Positions 18,569-26,525 of a stretch of DNA of 64,000 bases are shown one piece after another (the stretch's first letter is position 1; each line of letters starts with the position of its first letter). The stretch comes from Sinorhizobium fredii. GTDB taxonomy: Bacteria > Pseudomonadota > Alphaproteobacteria > Rhizobiales > Rhizobiaceae. The stretch is from the NCBI RefSeq assembly GCF_002944405.1, contig NZ_CP024307.1:2562501-2626500 (forward strand), given 5' to 3'. Made by a program: the position numbers and the translations under genes. The notes below the pieces were generated by a model that was not told the DNA's origin, did not search any database, and was given only the letters and a program-made list of their open reading frames with translations.

Positions 18569-19996
18569 ATGGACACCCAACTCCTGATCGGATCTCGTTT
18601 CGAAGCCGGGACCGAGGCCGAGGAGCACATCCTGAACCCGCGGACGGGCGCCAGGATCATCGACCTCGCCGAAGCCTCCCATGCGCAGATCGACGCCGCC
18701 GTCGACGCGGCCGAACGCGCCTTCGTTACCTGGTCGCAGACGACGCCTGCGGAACGCTCGAACCATCTGCTGAAGATCGCCGACGCGATCGAGAGGAACG
18801 CCGACGACTTCGCAGCACTCGAAGCCTTGAACTGCGGCAAGCCGATCAACGCGGTGAAGAATGACGAACTACCGGCGATCATCGATTGCTGGCGATTCTT
18901 CGCGGGCGCGGTTCGCAACCTGCACGCGCCCACGGCGGGTGAATATCTTCCGGGCCATACCTCGATGATCCGCCGCGACCCAATCGGCATCGTCGGCTCG
19001 ATCGCCCCCTGGAACTATCCGCTGATGATGATGGCCTGGAAGTTGGCGCCGGCAATCGGCGGTGGCAACACCGTCGTCTTCAAGCCGTCGGAACAGACGC
19101 CGCTGACGGCGCTGAAGCTTGCGCGGCTGCTGGCCGATATTCTTCCCGAGGGTGTCGTCAATGTCATCGCTGGCCGCGGCGAGACGGTCGGCAATGCGCT
19201 GATCAACCATCCCAAGATCTCGATGGTGTCGATCACCGGCGATATCGCCACCGGCAAGAAGGTGCTCACCGCCGCCGCCAAGACGGTCAAGCGCACCCAT
19301 CTCGAACTCGGCGGCAAGGCGCCGGTCATCGTCTATGACGACGCCGATCTGGAAGCGGTCGTGAACGGCATCCGCACCTTCGGCTATTACAATGCCGGCC
19401 AGGACTGCACCGCCGCCTGCCGCATCTATGCGGAGGCCGGTATCTACGACAAGCTCGTCGCCGATCTGACATCTGCCGTATCGACCATCCGCTACAACCT
19501 TGCCGACGATACCGAGAACGAGATCGGACCGCTGATCTCCAAGCGGCAACGCGATCGCGTCGCGAGCTTCGTCGAGCGGGCATCAGACCAGAAGCATATC
19601 GAGATCACCACCGGCGGCGGCACGGGCAGCGACGACGGTTTCTTCTTTCAGCCGACGGTCGTCGCCGGTGCCACCCAGGAGGACGAGATCGTTCGCCGCG
19701 AGGTTTTTGGTCCGGTCGTGTCGGTCACCCGTTTCTCCGGCACGGACGATGTCGTCGCCTGGGCAAACGACAGCGATTACGGCCTCGCCTCCTCCGTCTG
19801 GACGAAGGATATCAGCAAGGCGATGAGGGCCGCCTCCCGCCTGCAATATGGCTGCACCTGGATCAACACGCATTTCATGCTGACCAACGAGATGCCGCAT
19901 GGAGGCGTCAAGCAGTCAGGCTATGGCAAGGACATGTCGGTTTACGCGCTGGAGGACTACACCGCCGTTCGGCATATCATGATCAACCACGGATAA
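18569..19996 (+). CDS. Gamma-aminobutyraldehyde-type dehydrogenase (PatD-like)
   Basis: 475-aa NAD(P)-dependent aldehyde dehydrogenase, the length of E. coli PatD. Catalytic Cys280 in GQDCTAAC and general-base Glu246 in LELGGKAP are both present, with the cofactor motif [10 protein letters not shown] near 146-155. aagggagaa lies upstream of ATG 18569. Placed behind a polyamine-type importer, it would oxidise 4-aminobutyraldehyde to GABA. Oxidation of 4-trimethylaminobutyraldehyde or another amino-aldehyde fits equally well given the betaine-related genes in this window. Confidence 0.88.
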   Translation: MDTQLLIGSRFEAGTEAEEHILNPRTGARIIDLAEASHAQIDAAVDAAERAFVTWSQTTPAERSNHLLKIADAIERNADDFAALEALNCGKPINAVKNDELPAIIDCWRFFAGAVRNLHAPTAGEYLPGHTSMIRRDPIGIVGSIAPWNYPLMMMAWKLAPAIGGGNTVVFKPSEQTPLTALKLARLLADILPEGVVNVIAGRGETVGNALINHPKISMVSITGDIATGKKVLTAAAKTVKRTHLELGGKAPVIVYDDADLEAVVNGIRTFGYYNAGQDCTAACRIYAEAGIYDKLVADLTSAVSTIRYNLADDTENEIGPLISKRQRDRVASFVERASDQKHIEITTGGGTGSDDGFFFQPTVVAGATQEDEIVRREVFGPVVSVTRFSGTDDVVAWANDSDYGLASSVWTKDISKAMRAASRLQYGCTWINTHFMLTNEMPHGGVKQSGYGKDMSVYALEDYTAVRHIMINHG

Positions 19997-20048
19997 GGCC
20001 GCTTGTCGCCCGTGTCGTAGGCAAGCAAGACCAGATGAAAATGCTCGC

Positions 20049-20081
20049 CGCCCGTCGCCACTCTCCGGCGGCGGGCGTTTT
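20049..20081 (+). terminator. Intrinsic terminator after aldehyde dehydrogenase
   Basis: An 11-base-pair GC-rich stem (cgcccgtcgcc / ggcggcgggcg, one G-U pair) with a 7-base loop is followed by tttt. It begins 52 bases after the aldehyde dehydrogenase stop and would end the polyamine-type transport operon. Confidence 0.8.
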
Positions 20082-20680
20082 CCCCGATCGGCTAATTGCC
20101 CGTACCCTGCGGTAGCGTCTTTGCCACCCGCGCAGCGTGTTGTTGCACATTTCCCACAAGCGCAAAAACATGAGTGGATTCTCACAAAATCCTGTTGCGC
20201 GCGCAATAATCATGAGTGAATAGCTCATCTTACAAGCTCACTGTCCAGAAGGCTGCAGTTGCAATGCCCAGCCAAGCCAACCACCGCTGCTTCTAAAAGC
20301 GCGACATCGAGCGCCCAATGGATAAGCTCACGGCGCCACGACGGGTGACGCCGTGACGACGGGCAGCTCCATCAGCATGCCGGAGGCCGCGGGGGCGAAG
20401 GGCCTGTCGGCGGCCTTTGCCGGTCCGCATGCCTGGTGCAACGAAAAGATGCGCTTTGCGGCTGTTCCCTTCGACGGGGCCTACTGGATCAGCCTGAAGA
20501 AATGAACGAACGCAGGCGCGTCGTAGCGATTTCCCCGCTCGGTCGGGGCGGCAATGCCAGCTTTGCTCGAACAGTATGTAAATCGGATTCGATTTAGCGG
20601 AAAAAGCATGCAGTAATTCAAAGCGCTACAGCGACCCCTTGCGCGTCCTGGTGGACGGCCGCCGCTGTAGGAGGGTCTTT
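20082..20680. other. Long non-coding gap
   Basis: About 600 bases without a convincing gene. Apart from the short open frame at 20353-20505 it holds no tRNA, repeat or clear promoter I can recognise. The part at 20110-20330 is less GC-rich than its surroundings, as often seen in remnants or regulatory DNA. Confidence 0.5.
20353..20505 (+). pseudogene. Possible gene fragment (C-terminal piece)
   Basis: A 50-codon open frame from GTG 20353 (ATG at 20377) ending ...AAVPFDGAYWISLKK. It has no ribosome site but a protein-like composition with aromatic residues, resembling the end of a larger protein. Upstream the frame is closed by a TGA. It may be the tail of a deleted gene or a chance ORF. I do not recognise the family. 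Confidence 0.25.
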
Positions 20681-21199
20681 ATGCTGTGGGTGATTGCGTT
20701 ACTCCTGGGCCTGGTGATCGTGTATCTCGCGGCCCGCTATGGCCGCTTTCGGAGTTGGGTAGAGCCCGTCCTCTCCATTGCGGTCGCCGTGGGGCTTGCC
20801 GCCGCCTTTCTGATCTGGCTGAGTGAAAGCACACCCGAACCGGCTGCACCCGCCCCCTCCCCGCCCCCGGCCGGGATCGTTCCTTCAGACATCGTCCTCG
20901 AGAACCTCGCCTTCGAGCGAAACCAGTCGGAGCGCAGCTATCGACTGCATGGGACGGCCAGAAACACCTCGGCAATCACGCTGGAATATTTCCGCCTGAC
21001 GGTCACGCTCGAGGATTGCTCGGCAGGCGCCTGCAGGCGGGTCGGCGACGACACGGCGCTGGTGCTGGTGCGCGTGCCCGGCGGCGAGACCCGCCCCTTC
21101 GAGACGTTTCTCACCTTTCCCTTCCGCCCGGACGAGATCCCAAAGGCACCCAGATGGAGCTATCGGATCGTGGAGGCGAAGAGTGCTACGGCGCGATGA
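20681..21199 (+). CDS. Small membrane-anchored protein of unknown function
   Basis: 172 aa. Two hydrophobic helices (about 2-19 and 28-47) are followed by a Pro/Ala-rich linker (near 53-64) and a beta-rich periplasmic domain of about 105 residues with one cysteine pair (EDCSAGACRR). ATG 20681 is chosen over the longer frame because taggagggt immediately precedes it. It converges with the cysteine-hydrolase gene with no gap. The soluble part resembles a small immunoglobulin-like or FxLYD-like domain (NTSAITLEYFRLTVTL), but I cannot assign a function. Confidence 0.75.
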   Translation: MLWVIALLLGLVIVYLAARYGRFRSWVEPVLSIAVAVGLAAAFLIWLSESTPEPAAPAPSPPPAGIVPSDIVLENLAFERNQSERSYRLHGTARNTSAITLEYFRLTVTLEDCSAGACRRVGDDTALVLVRVPGGETRPFETFLTFPFRPDEIPKAPRWSYRIVEAKSATAR

Positions 21200-21784
21200 T
21201 CACGCCGCCTTTATAGCTCCGAGCGCGCTCAGCAATTCGCCAGTCGTCACGACGTCGGCAAACTCGGCCCTGAGTGTCGCCACATGCGCACGGTGGATTT
21301 CCCGCGCCGCAATCACGCCGCCCGCGCCATCCGCCACATCGAAACAATCGCAAGCGTCTTCGACGAGGAACACGCGATAGCCGAGATTGGCAGCGACCCG
21401 CACCGAGGTCGAGACACACATGTCGGTCGAGATGCCGAACATCACGACGGTATCGGCTCCAAGGCGCCTGAGCCTCAGATCGAGATCCGTGCCGATGAAG
21501 GCCGCGTTGACGCTCTTGGTGACGAGGCTTTCCCCTCCCATCGGGCCGAAGCCTGGGCGAAAGGCGTTGCCCGGCTGCTCTGGATGCAACGTCGAGCCTT
21601 CCTTGATGCTGTCGTGCCGCACATGAATGATCGGCCGCTTCGCCGCGCGCCAGGCGGCGAGAACTGTCAGCCCGTTTTCATCGACGCGTCCATTCCAGCG
21701 CGGCGGCCAGGGCACCGCATCAAAGGCGCGCTGCATGTCGATCGGGATCAGGACGGCATTTTCCGGCAGTTTCAAGCTGTTCAT
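21200..21784 (-). CDS. Cysteine hydrolase, isochorismatase family
   Basis: 194-aa protein of the isochorismatase-like/amidohydrolase fold. A candidate triad is Asp16 (LIPIDMQ), Lys90 (LVTKSVNAAF) and Cys123 (GISTDMCVST). aaggagcc lies 7 bases upstream of ATG 21784. Members hydrolyse amides such as nicotinamide, N-carbamoylsarcosine, ureidoacrylate or biuret. It diverges from an Lrp-type regulator, its likely controller. An N-carbamoylsarcosine- or carnitinamide-like substrate would suit the neighbourhood, but that is speculation. Confidence 0.85.
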   Translation of the reverse strand: MNSLKLPENAVLIPIDMQRAFDAVPWPPRWNGRVDENGLTVLAAWRAAKRPIIHVRHDSIKEGSTLHPEQPGNAFRPGFGPMGGESLVTKSVNAAFIGTDLDLRLRRLGADTVVMFGISTDMCVSTSVRVAANLGYRVFLVEDACDCFDVADGAGGVIAAREIHRAHVATLRAEFADVVTTGELLSALGAIKAA

Positions 21785-21858
21785 GAGATCGGCTCCTTCG
21801 TTGTCCGGAGACGCTAACTGCCTTATCGTGCGGTTTCATTGGGCATGATGCCGTCCCG

Positions 21859-21874
21859 CCGGACATTTGTCCGG
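21859..21874. promoter_or_regulatory. Palindromic operator candidate for the Lrp-type regulator
   Basis: A perfect 7-base inverted repeat, ccggaca-tt-tgtccgg, lies between the divergent cysteine hydrolase and Lrp genes. A half-site, tgtccgga, occurs again at about 21798. The position and symmetry fit binding by a dimeric regulator, most simply the adjacent Lrp-like protein. Confidence 0.5.
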
Positions 21875-21897
21875 CACAGGCGGCCGAGGACGACGAA

Positions 21898-22341
21898 TTG
21901 ACCGAACTTGATGAGAAGGATCGCCTGCTGCTTGCGGCATTGCACAAGGATTCTCGCCAGAGCCTGGTGGCGCTTGCCCGTCATGCCGGCCTTTCGCGCA
22001 GTGCGACGCATGAACGGCTGCGCCGGCTTGAAACCAGGGGCGCCATCGCCGCCTATACGATCCGGCTCGGCGCAGAGCAGAAGGCCCCGATGGTGCGCGC
22101 ACTTGTTGCCGTCGCCTTCCATCCCGGTAAGAATTGCGACCATGTCGTGCCGCACCTTTCGGGCATGCCGCACGTCGTCAGTTGCTGGTCACTTGCCGGC
22201 GCGACGGACCTGATGCTGCTCGTCGAATGCGATTCGAACGATGACCTCGACATGATCCGGCGGCGGATCGCCATCATTCCGGGTGTCGCAACCGTCCAGA
22301 CACATGTGACGCTCAGGACGCACTTCGACCGGCGCGGCTGA
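21898..22341 (+). CDS. Lrp/AsnC-family transcriptional regulator
   Basis: 147 aa: N-terminal helix-turn-helix (about 4-60, ARHAGLSRSATHERLRRLE) plus a C-terminal RAM/ACT ligand domain (about 68-140). The start is a TTG at 21898 preceded by gagga; no upstream ATG fits. It diverges from the cysteine hydrolase and converges with the MttB-family gene, ending seven bases before it. Confidence 0.88.
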   Translation: MTELDEKDRLLLAALHKDSRQSLVALARHAGLSRSATHERLRRLETRGAIAAYTIRLGAEQKAPMVRALVAVAFHPGKNCDHVVPHLSGMPHVVSCWSLAGATDLMLLVECDSNDDLDMIRRRIAIIPGVATVQTHVTLRTHFDRRG

Positions 22342-22348
22342 GCCTTCT

Positions 22349-23899
22349 TCAGCAATAGATCCTGAATTTTTCGCGGATGGCACGGTCAATTTCGGGCGCA
22401 ATGACGGACGGCGCGGCCTCGCCGAGAATGCGATTCTTCCTCTCGATGGCGCGGGCGACGAGATCCGGTCGGCCGATCTCCACCCATTCCTTCGGGCTCG
22501 TTCGGTCGGCCACCGCCGGATAGATGTACTCCGTCTGCATCAGCCCCAGCGTCTGGGAATGACCGAGATAGTGGCCTGGGCCGTCGAGGCAGACGGAACG
22601 CATGGTGTCGAGCGAGACGGAATCCTCGGTCACATCTATGCCGCGGATGCAGCGCTGCACCTGGCCGAGCAGATCGTCGCCGAGGACCAGCGATTCCAGG
22701 CAGAAGCCGAGCAGCGAAGCATGCATGCCGACCGCTTCATAGACCATATTGAGGCCCGAGAGCCCCGCCATGACGTTGGAGATCGCCTGTTCCCAGCCAG
22801 CCTGCATGTCGGGAAGCTTCGCATCCGCAATGCCGGCGGCGGCGCCGCCCGGCAAGCGATAGAACTGGTGCATCTGGGCGCAGCCGGCCGTCAGCAGCGC
22901 CTGCTCGCCGGAGCCGCCGGACATCGCACCCGTTCTCAAGTCTGAAACGAACGGCCAGGTTCCGAAGACGGCCGGATGACCGGGCGACATTGCATTGACA
23001 TAGACGACGCCCGCCAGGCATTCGGCGACCGCCTGGACGATCGCGGTTGCGAGCGGTGCCGGCGCGGTTGCCCCCGCCTGCCCGGCCGAAAGCAGTAGGA
23101 TGGGCATGCCGCCGCGGATGCACTTCTCCATCGTGGTGCAGCTCTCTTCCGCAAATTTCATCGGCGGCACGACGAAGCAGTTGGAATTCGAGACGAAGGG
23201 CCGCGCGCGCCACTTGTCCTCTCCGCCGGCGATCATGTGGATCAGATCGAAGCAGCCCTCCACATGCGACGGATCGGAAAAGCTGGTACCGACATGCTTG
23301 GTGGTGCCGGCGCAGCAGGCATAGAGCGTGTTGATGTCCATCAGGAAATTGTCGGGAATGTCCCGGCAGACCATGGCGCGCTGGAAGAAGTGCACATTGT
23401 CGAGATGATGGACGAGTTGGGCGGCGTTCAAGAGGTCCTTGGTGGTCGACTCGCGATATTCGCGCTTTTCGACATCGACAACGTGCACCGCCGCCCCGGC
23501 CGTGCCGTAATAGACACGCGTGCCGGTGAGCTCGAGATCCTGCTTCGGATCGCGGGCGTATAGCGTAATGTCACGCGCGGCAATCGCCAGCATGTCCTCG
23601 ACCAGCGCACGCGGGAAGCGGATGCGCCCGTCGTCGCCGAGAATGGCGCCGGCGCCGGTCATGATCTCGATGCCGGATTTCGGCGCATTGGCCAGGCCGA
23701 TCTGCTCCAGCGCATCGAGCGCCGCCTCATGAATGCGCTTCACACCCGCCTCGGTCAGCGGTTTGTACTGGCCGCCGGAAAGACCCGGGCGCACCGGTCG
23801 GATGTTTTCCGCAAGCGGTGACGAGCGCAGCGCCACACGCGCCGCCCGTCCGCCGGACCGTCTCGAAACCGCAACTGCGCATTCGTCAGCCATCATCAT
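22349..23899 (-). CDS. Trimethylamine methyltransferase (MttB) family protein, non-pyrrolysine
   Basis: About 515-aa MttB-superfamily protein, a TIM-barrel methyltransferase that in characterised members moves a methyl group from a quaternary or tertiary amine to a corrinoid protein. The frame is full length with no internal TAG, so it lacks the pyrrolysine of true trimethylamine enzymes and groups with glycine-betaine/carnitine/proline-betaine-type members. Three ATG codons in a row start the gene; gggag directly before them favours the third (23893). It lies downstream of two GcvT-domain demethylases on the same strand. No corrinoid protein gene is in the window. Confidence 0.85.
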   Translation of the reverse strand: MMMADECAVAVSRRSGGRAARVALRSSPLAENIRPVRPGLSGGQYKPLTEAGVKRIHEAALDALEQIGLANAPKSGIEIMTGAGAILGDDGRIRFPRALVEDMLAIAARDITLYARDPKQDLELTGTRVYYGTAGAAVHVVDVEKREYRESTTKDLLNAAQLVHHLDNVHFFQRAMVCRDIPDNFLMDINTLYACCAGTTKHVGTSFSDPSHVEGCFDLIHMIAGGEDKWRARPFVSNSNCFVVPPMKFAEESCTTMEKCIRGGMPILLLSAGQAGATAPAPLATAIVQAVAECLAGVVYVNAMSPGHPAVFGTWPFVSDLRTGAMSGGSGEQALLTAGCAQMHQFYRLPGGAAAGIADAKLPDMQAGWEQAISNVMAGLSGLNMVYEAVGMHASLLGFCLESLVLGDDLLGQVQRCIRGIDVTEDSVSLDTMRSVCLDGPGHYLGHSQTLGLMQTEYIYPAVADRTSPKEWVEIGRPDLVARAIERKNRILGEAAPSVIAPEIDRAIREKFRIYC

Positions 23900-23930
23900 C
23901 TCCCAATGGCGTTCGTCGTCTTACTCGTTG

Positions 23931-24022
23931 CGCCTCACCCTGACCCTCTCCCCGCACGCGGGGAGAGGGTCAGGGTGAGGCGTCGCGGCTTGTCCCTTCT
24001 CCCCGTCACGACGGGGAGAAGG
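23931..24022. repeat. Two perfect REP-type palindromes
   Basis: Positions 23931-23955 and 23958-23982 are perfect 25-base inverted arms separated only by ac. A second hairpin at 23995-24022 has 13-base arms around ac. A gccagcaggcggataagggg tail follows, like the unit near 15750. They sit between the second DMGDH-like gene and the MttB gene and may process or partly terminate the transcript. Confidence 0.85.
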
Positions 24023-24077
24023 TGCCAGCAGGCGGATAAGGGGCCATCCTTTTTCGCCTGATCTAGCAGTAAGCCGC

Positions 24078-26525
24078 TTACATCCGCACCCGCTCCGCCT
24101 TCGGATCGTACATCGGCTTCAGCGACGCCTCGGCTTTCACCCGCGTTCCAGCGATCTCGATCTCGTAATTGGACGCCAGCACATCCGCGGCGCTCTCGCC
24201 GCTACAGGGCACGTAACCAAGGCCGACCGCGCCGCCGAGGTGGTGGCCGTAATTGCCGGACGTGATCGTCCCGGCAATCTCGCCATCGCGAACGATCGCT
24301 TCGTTGTGGAAGAGAAGCGGCTCCGGTTCGGCGAGCCGGAATTGCACCAGCCGGCGGGATAGGCCCTTCTCCTGCTTGGCGAGCACCGCCTCACGGCCGA
24401 TGAATTCGCCCTTGTCGGCCTTCACGGCAAAGCCGAGACCGGCTTCGAGCACATGATCCTCGTCGGTGATGTCATGGCCGAAATGACGGAACGCCTTCTC
24501 GATGCGGCAGCTGTCGAGCGTGTGAAGGCCACAGAGCTTAAGGCCGACATCTTGCCCCGCGGCCTCCAACGCCTCGAAGGCATGGGCCGCCTGATCGGTC
24601 GACACGTAGAGCTCCCAGCCAAGCTCGCCGACATAGGTGACGCGGTGGGCGCGGGCGAGGCCCATGCCGATCTCGATCTCGCGCGCCGTTCCGAAAGGAT
24701 GCGCCTGATTGGAGAAATCGTTCGGGCTCACCTTCTGCATCAGTTCGCGCGCTTTCGGCCCCATGATACAGAGCACGCATTCGGCAGCCGTCACATCGGT
24801 AATAACCACGAACTCGTCGCGAAGATGCCTGCGCAGCCAGGCGAGATCGCGCTGCAGCGTCGAGCCCGGTACGACGAGCAGGAAGGCGGTTTCCGAAAGC
24901 CGGGTGACGGTCAGGTCGCTCTCGATGCCGCCGCGGGCGTTGAGCATCTGCGTGTAGATGATGCGACCGGCTTCGACATTCAGCTCATTGGCGCAGAGGC
25001 GCTGCAGGAACGAAAGCGCATCACGGCCCTCCACCCGGATCTTGCCGAACGACGTCATGTCGAAGAGACCGACTCCATTGCGGACGGCGAGATGCTCGGC
25101 CCGCTGGTTATCGAACCAGTTCTGCCGTTTCCAGGAATAGCGATACTCGCGCTCCTGGCCGTCTTTCGCAAACCAATTGGCGCGCTCCCATCCGGCAACC
25201 TCGCCGAAGACGGCGCCGCGCGCCTTCAGATGCTCGTGCAGCGGCGAGCGGCGGACACCGCGCGCCGTCGCCATCTGCCGATAGGGGAAGTGATCGGCAT
25301 AGAGCAGCCCGAGCGTCTCCGACACCCGCTCCTTGAGATAGGCGCGGTTTTTCTGGAATGGCTGGGCGCGGCGGATATCGACCTCCCAGAGATCAAAGGG
25401 CGGCTCGCCGTCGTTCATCCATTGCGCCAGCGCCATGCCGGCGCCGCCGGACGAAACGATGCCGATCGAGTTGTAGCCCGCGGCCACCCAATAGCCTTTA
25501 AGCTCCGGCGCCTCGCCGAGATAGTAGCGGTCGTCGGGCGTAAAGCTCTCCGGACCGTTGAAGAAGGTGTGAATGCCCGCGGTCTCCAGCATCGGCATCC
25601 GGTTGACGGCCATTTCGAGGATAGGGGCAAAATGGTCGAAATCCTCCGGCAACTGGTCGAAGCAGAAGTCCTCGCGGATGCCGTCCATGCCCCAGGGCTT
25701 TGCCTTGAGCTCGAAGGCACCGACCAGCATCTTGCCGGCGTCCTCCTTGTAATAGGTGCACTCGTCCGGGACGCGCAGGACCGGCAGGCGAGCGAGGCCC
25801 GGAATGGCCTCGGTGACGATGTAGAAATGCTCGCAGGCGTGCAGCGGAACGGTGACGCCCAATTGGCGGGCCAGTTCCCTGCCCCACATTCCGCCGCAGT
25901 TGACGACAGTTTCCGTCTCGATCGTGAAGCTCTCGCCGTTCTGCTCGCAGGTGACGCCGGTCACACGGCCATCCTTCGTCGTCACCGACGTGACCTTCAC
26001 GCCTTCGATGATCGTCGCGCCGTGCTGCCGCGCGCCTTTGGCCAGCGCCATGGCGATGTTGGCCGGGTCGCACTGCCCGTCGAGCGGAAGGTGCACCGCC
26101 GCCTTGATGTCGGAAACGTTGAGGTGAGGATACATCTCCTTCACCTCTCTGGACGTGATCTCGCGAACATCGACGTCGAAGGCGCGGGCGAGCGAAGCCT
26201 GGCGGTAGATTTCTTCCTTGCGCTCATCGGTGAGCGCCACGGTGATAGAGCCGTTCTGGCGCATGCCGGTGGCGATGCCCGTTTCTGCCTCCAGCTTGAC
26301 GTAAAGGTCGGCCGAATATTTCGCGAGCCGCGTCATGTTTTGCGAGGCGCGAAGCTGGCCGATCAGCCCGGCTGCGTGCCAGGTTGTGCCCGAGGTCAGC
26401 TGCTTGCGTTCGAGCAGCACGACGTCCGTCCAGCCGAGCTTCGACAGGTGATAGGCGACCGAACAGCCGGAAACGCCGCCGCCGATTATGACCACGCGGG
26501 CCTTTTCAGGGATGGGCTTCGTCAT
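24078..26525 (-). CDS. Dimethylglycine/sarcosine dehydrogenase-like flavoprotein (copy 2)
   Basis: 815 aa. Order: FAD-binding DAO domain (about 9-370, GGGVSGCSVAYHL and TSGTTWHAAG), FAO_M linker domain (about 375-430), GcvT folate-binding domain (about 435-700) and a GcvT C-terminal barrel (about 715-805). His50 in TTWH corresponds to the residue that covalently binds FAD in mitochondrial dimethylglycine dehydrogenase. Such enzymes oxidatively remove an N-methyl group and pass formaldehyde to tetrahydrofolate. The start overlaps the previous gene's stop (ATGA), so both are coupled. The substrate may be dimethylglycine, sarcosine or another N-methyl compound. Confidence 0.9.
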   Translation of the reverse strand: MTKPIPEKARVVIIGGGVSGCSVAYHLSKLGWTDVVLLERKQLTSGTTWHAAGLIGQLRASQNMTRLAKYSADLYVKLEAETGIATGMRQNGSITVALTDERKEEIYRQASLARAFDVDVREITSREVKEMYPHLNVSDIKAAVHLPLDGQCDPANIAMALAKGARQHGATIIEGVKVTSVTTKDGRVTGVTCEQNGESFTIETETVVNCGGMWGRELARQLGVTVPLHACEHFYIVTEAIPGLARLPVLRVPDECTYYKEDAGKMLVGAFELKAKPWGMDGIREDFCFDQLPEDFDHFAPILEMAVNRMPMLETAGIHTFFNGPESFTPDDRYYLGEAPELKGYWVAAGYNSIGIVSSGGAGMALAQWMNDGEPPFDLWEVDIRRAQPFQKNRAYLKERVSETLGLLYADHFPYRQMATARGVRRSPLHEHLKARGAVFGEVAGWERANWFAKDGQEREYRYSWKRQNWFDNQRAEHLAVRNGVGLFDMTSFGKIRVEGRDALSFLQRLCANELNVEAGRIIYTQMLNARGGIESDLTVTRLSETAFLLVVPGSTLQRDLAWLRRHLRDEFVVITDVTAAECVLCIMGPKARELMQKVSPNDFSNQAHPFGTAREIEIGMGLARAHRVTYVGELGWELYVSTDQAAHAFEALEAAGQDVGLKLCGLHTLDSCRIEKAFRHFGHDITDEDHVLEAGLGFAVKADKGEFIGREAVLAKQEKGLSRRLVQFRLAEPEPLLFHNEAIVRDGEIAGTITSGNYGHHLGGAVGLGYVPCSGESAADVLASNYEIEIAGTRVKAEASLKPMYDPKAERVRM

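Noticed and set aside
19997..20680. tRNA or small structured RNA gene
   Set aside because: No cloverleaf, CCA end or conserved RNA motif could be found; only a terminator is convincing.
22349..23899. Pyrrolysine-containing MttB
   Set aside because: The reading frame is full length without an in-frame TAG, so no pyrrolysine is needed.
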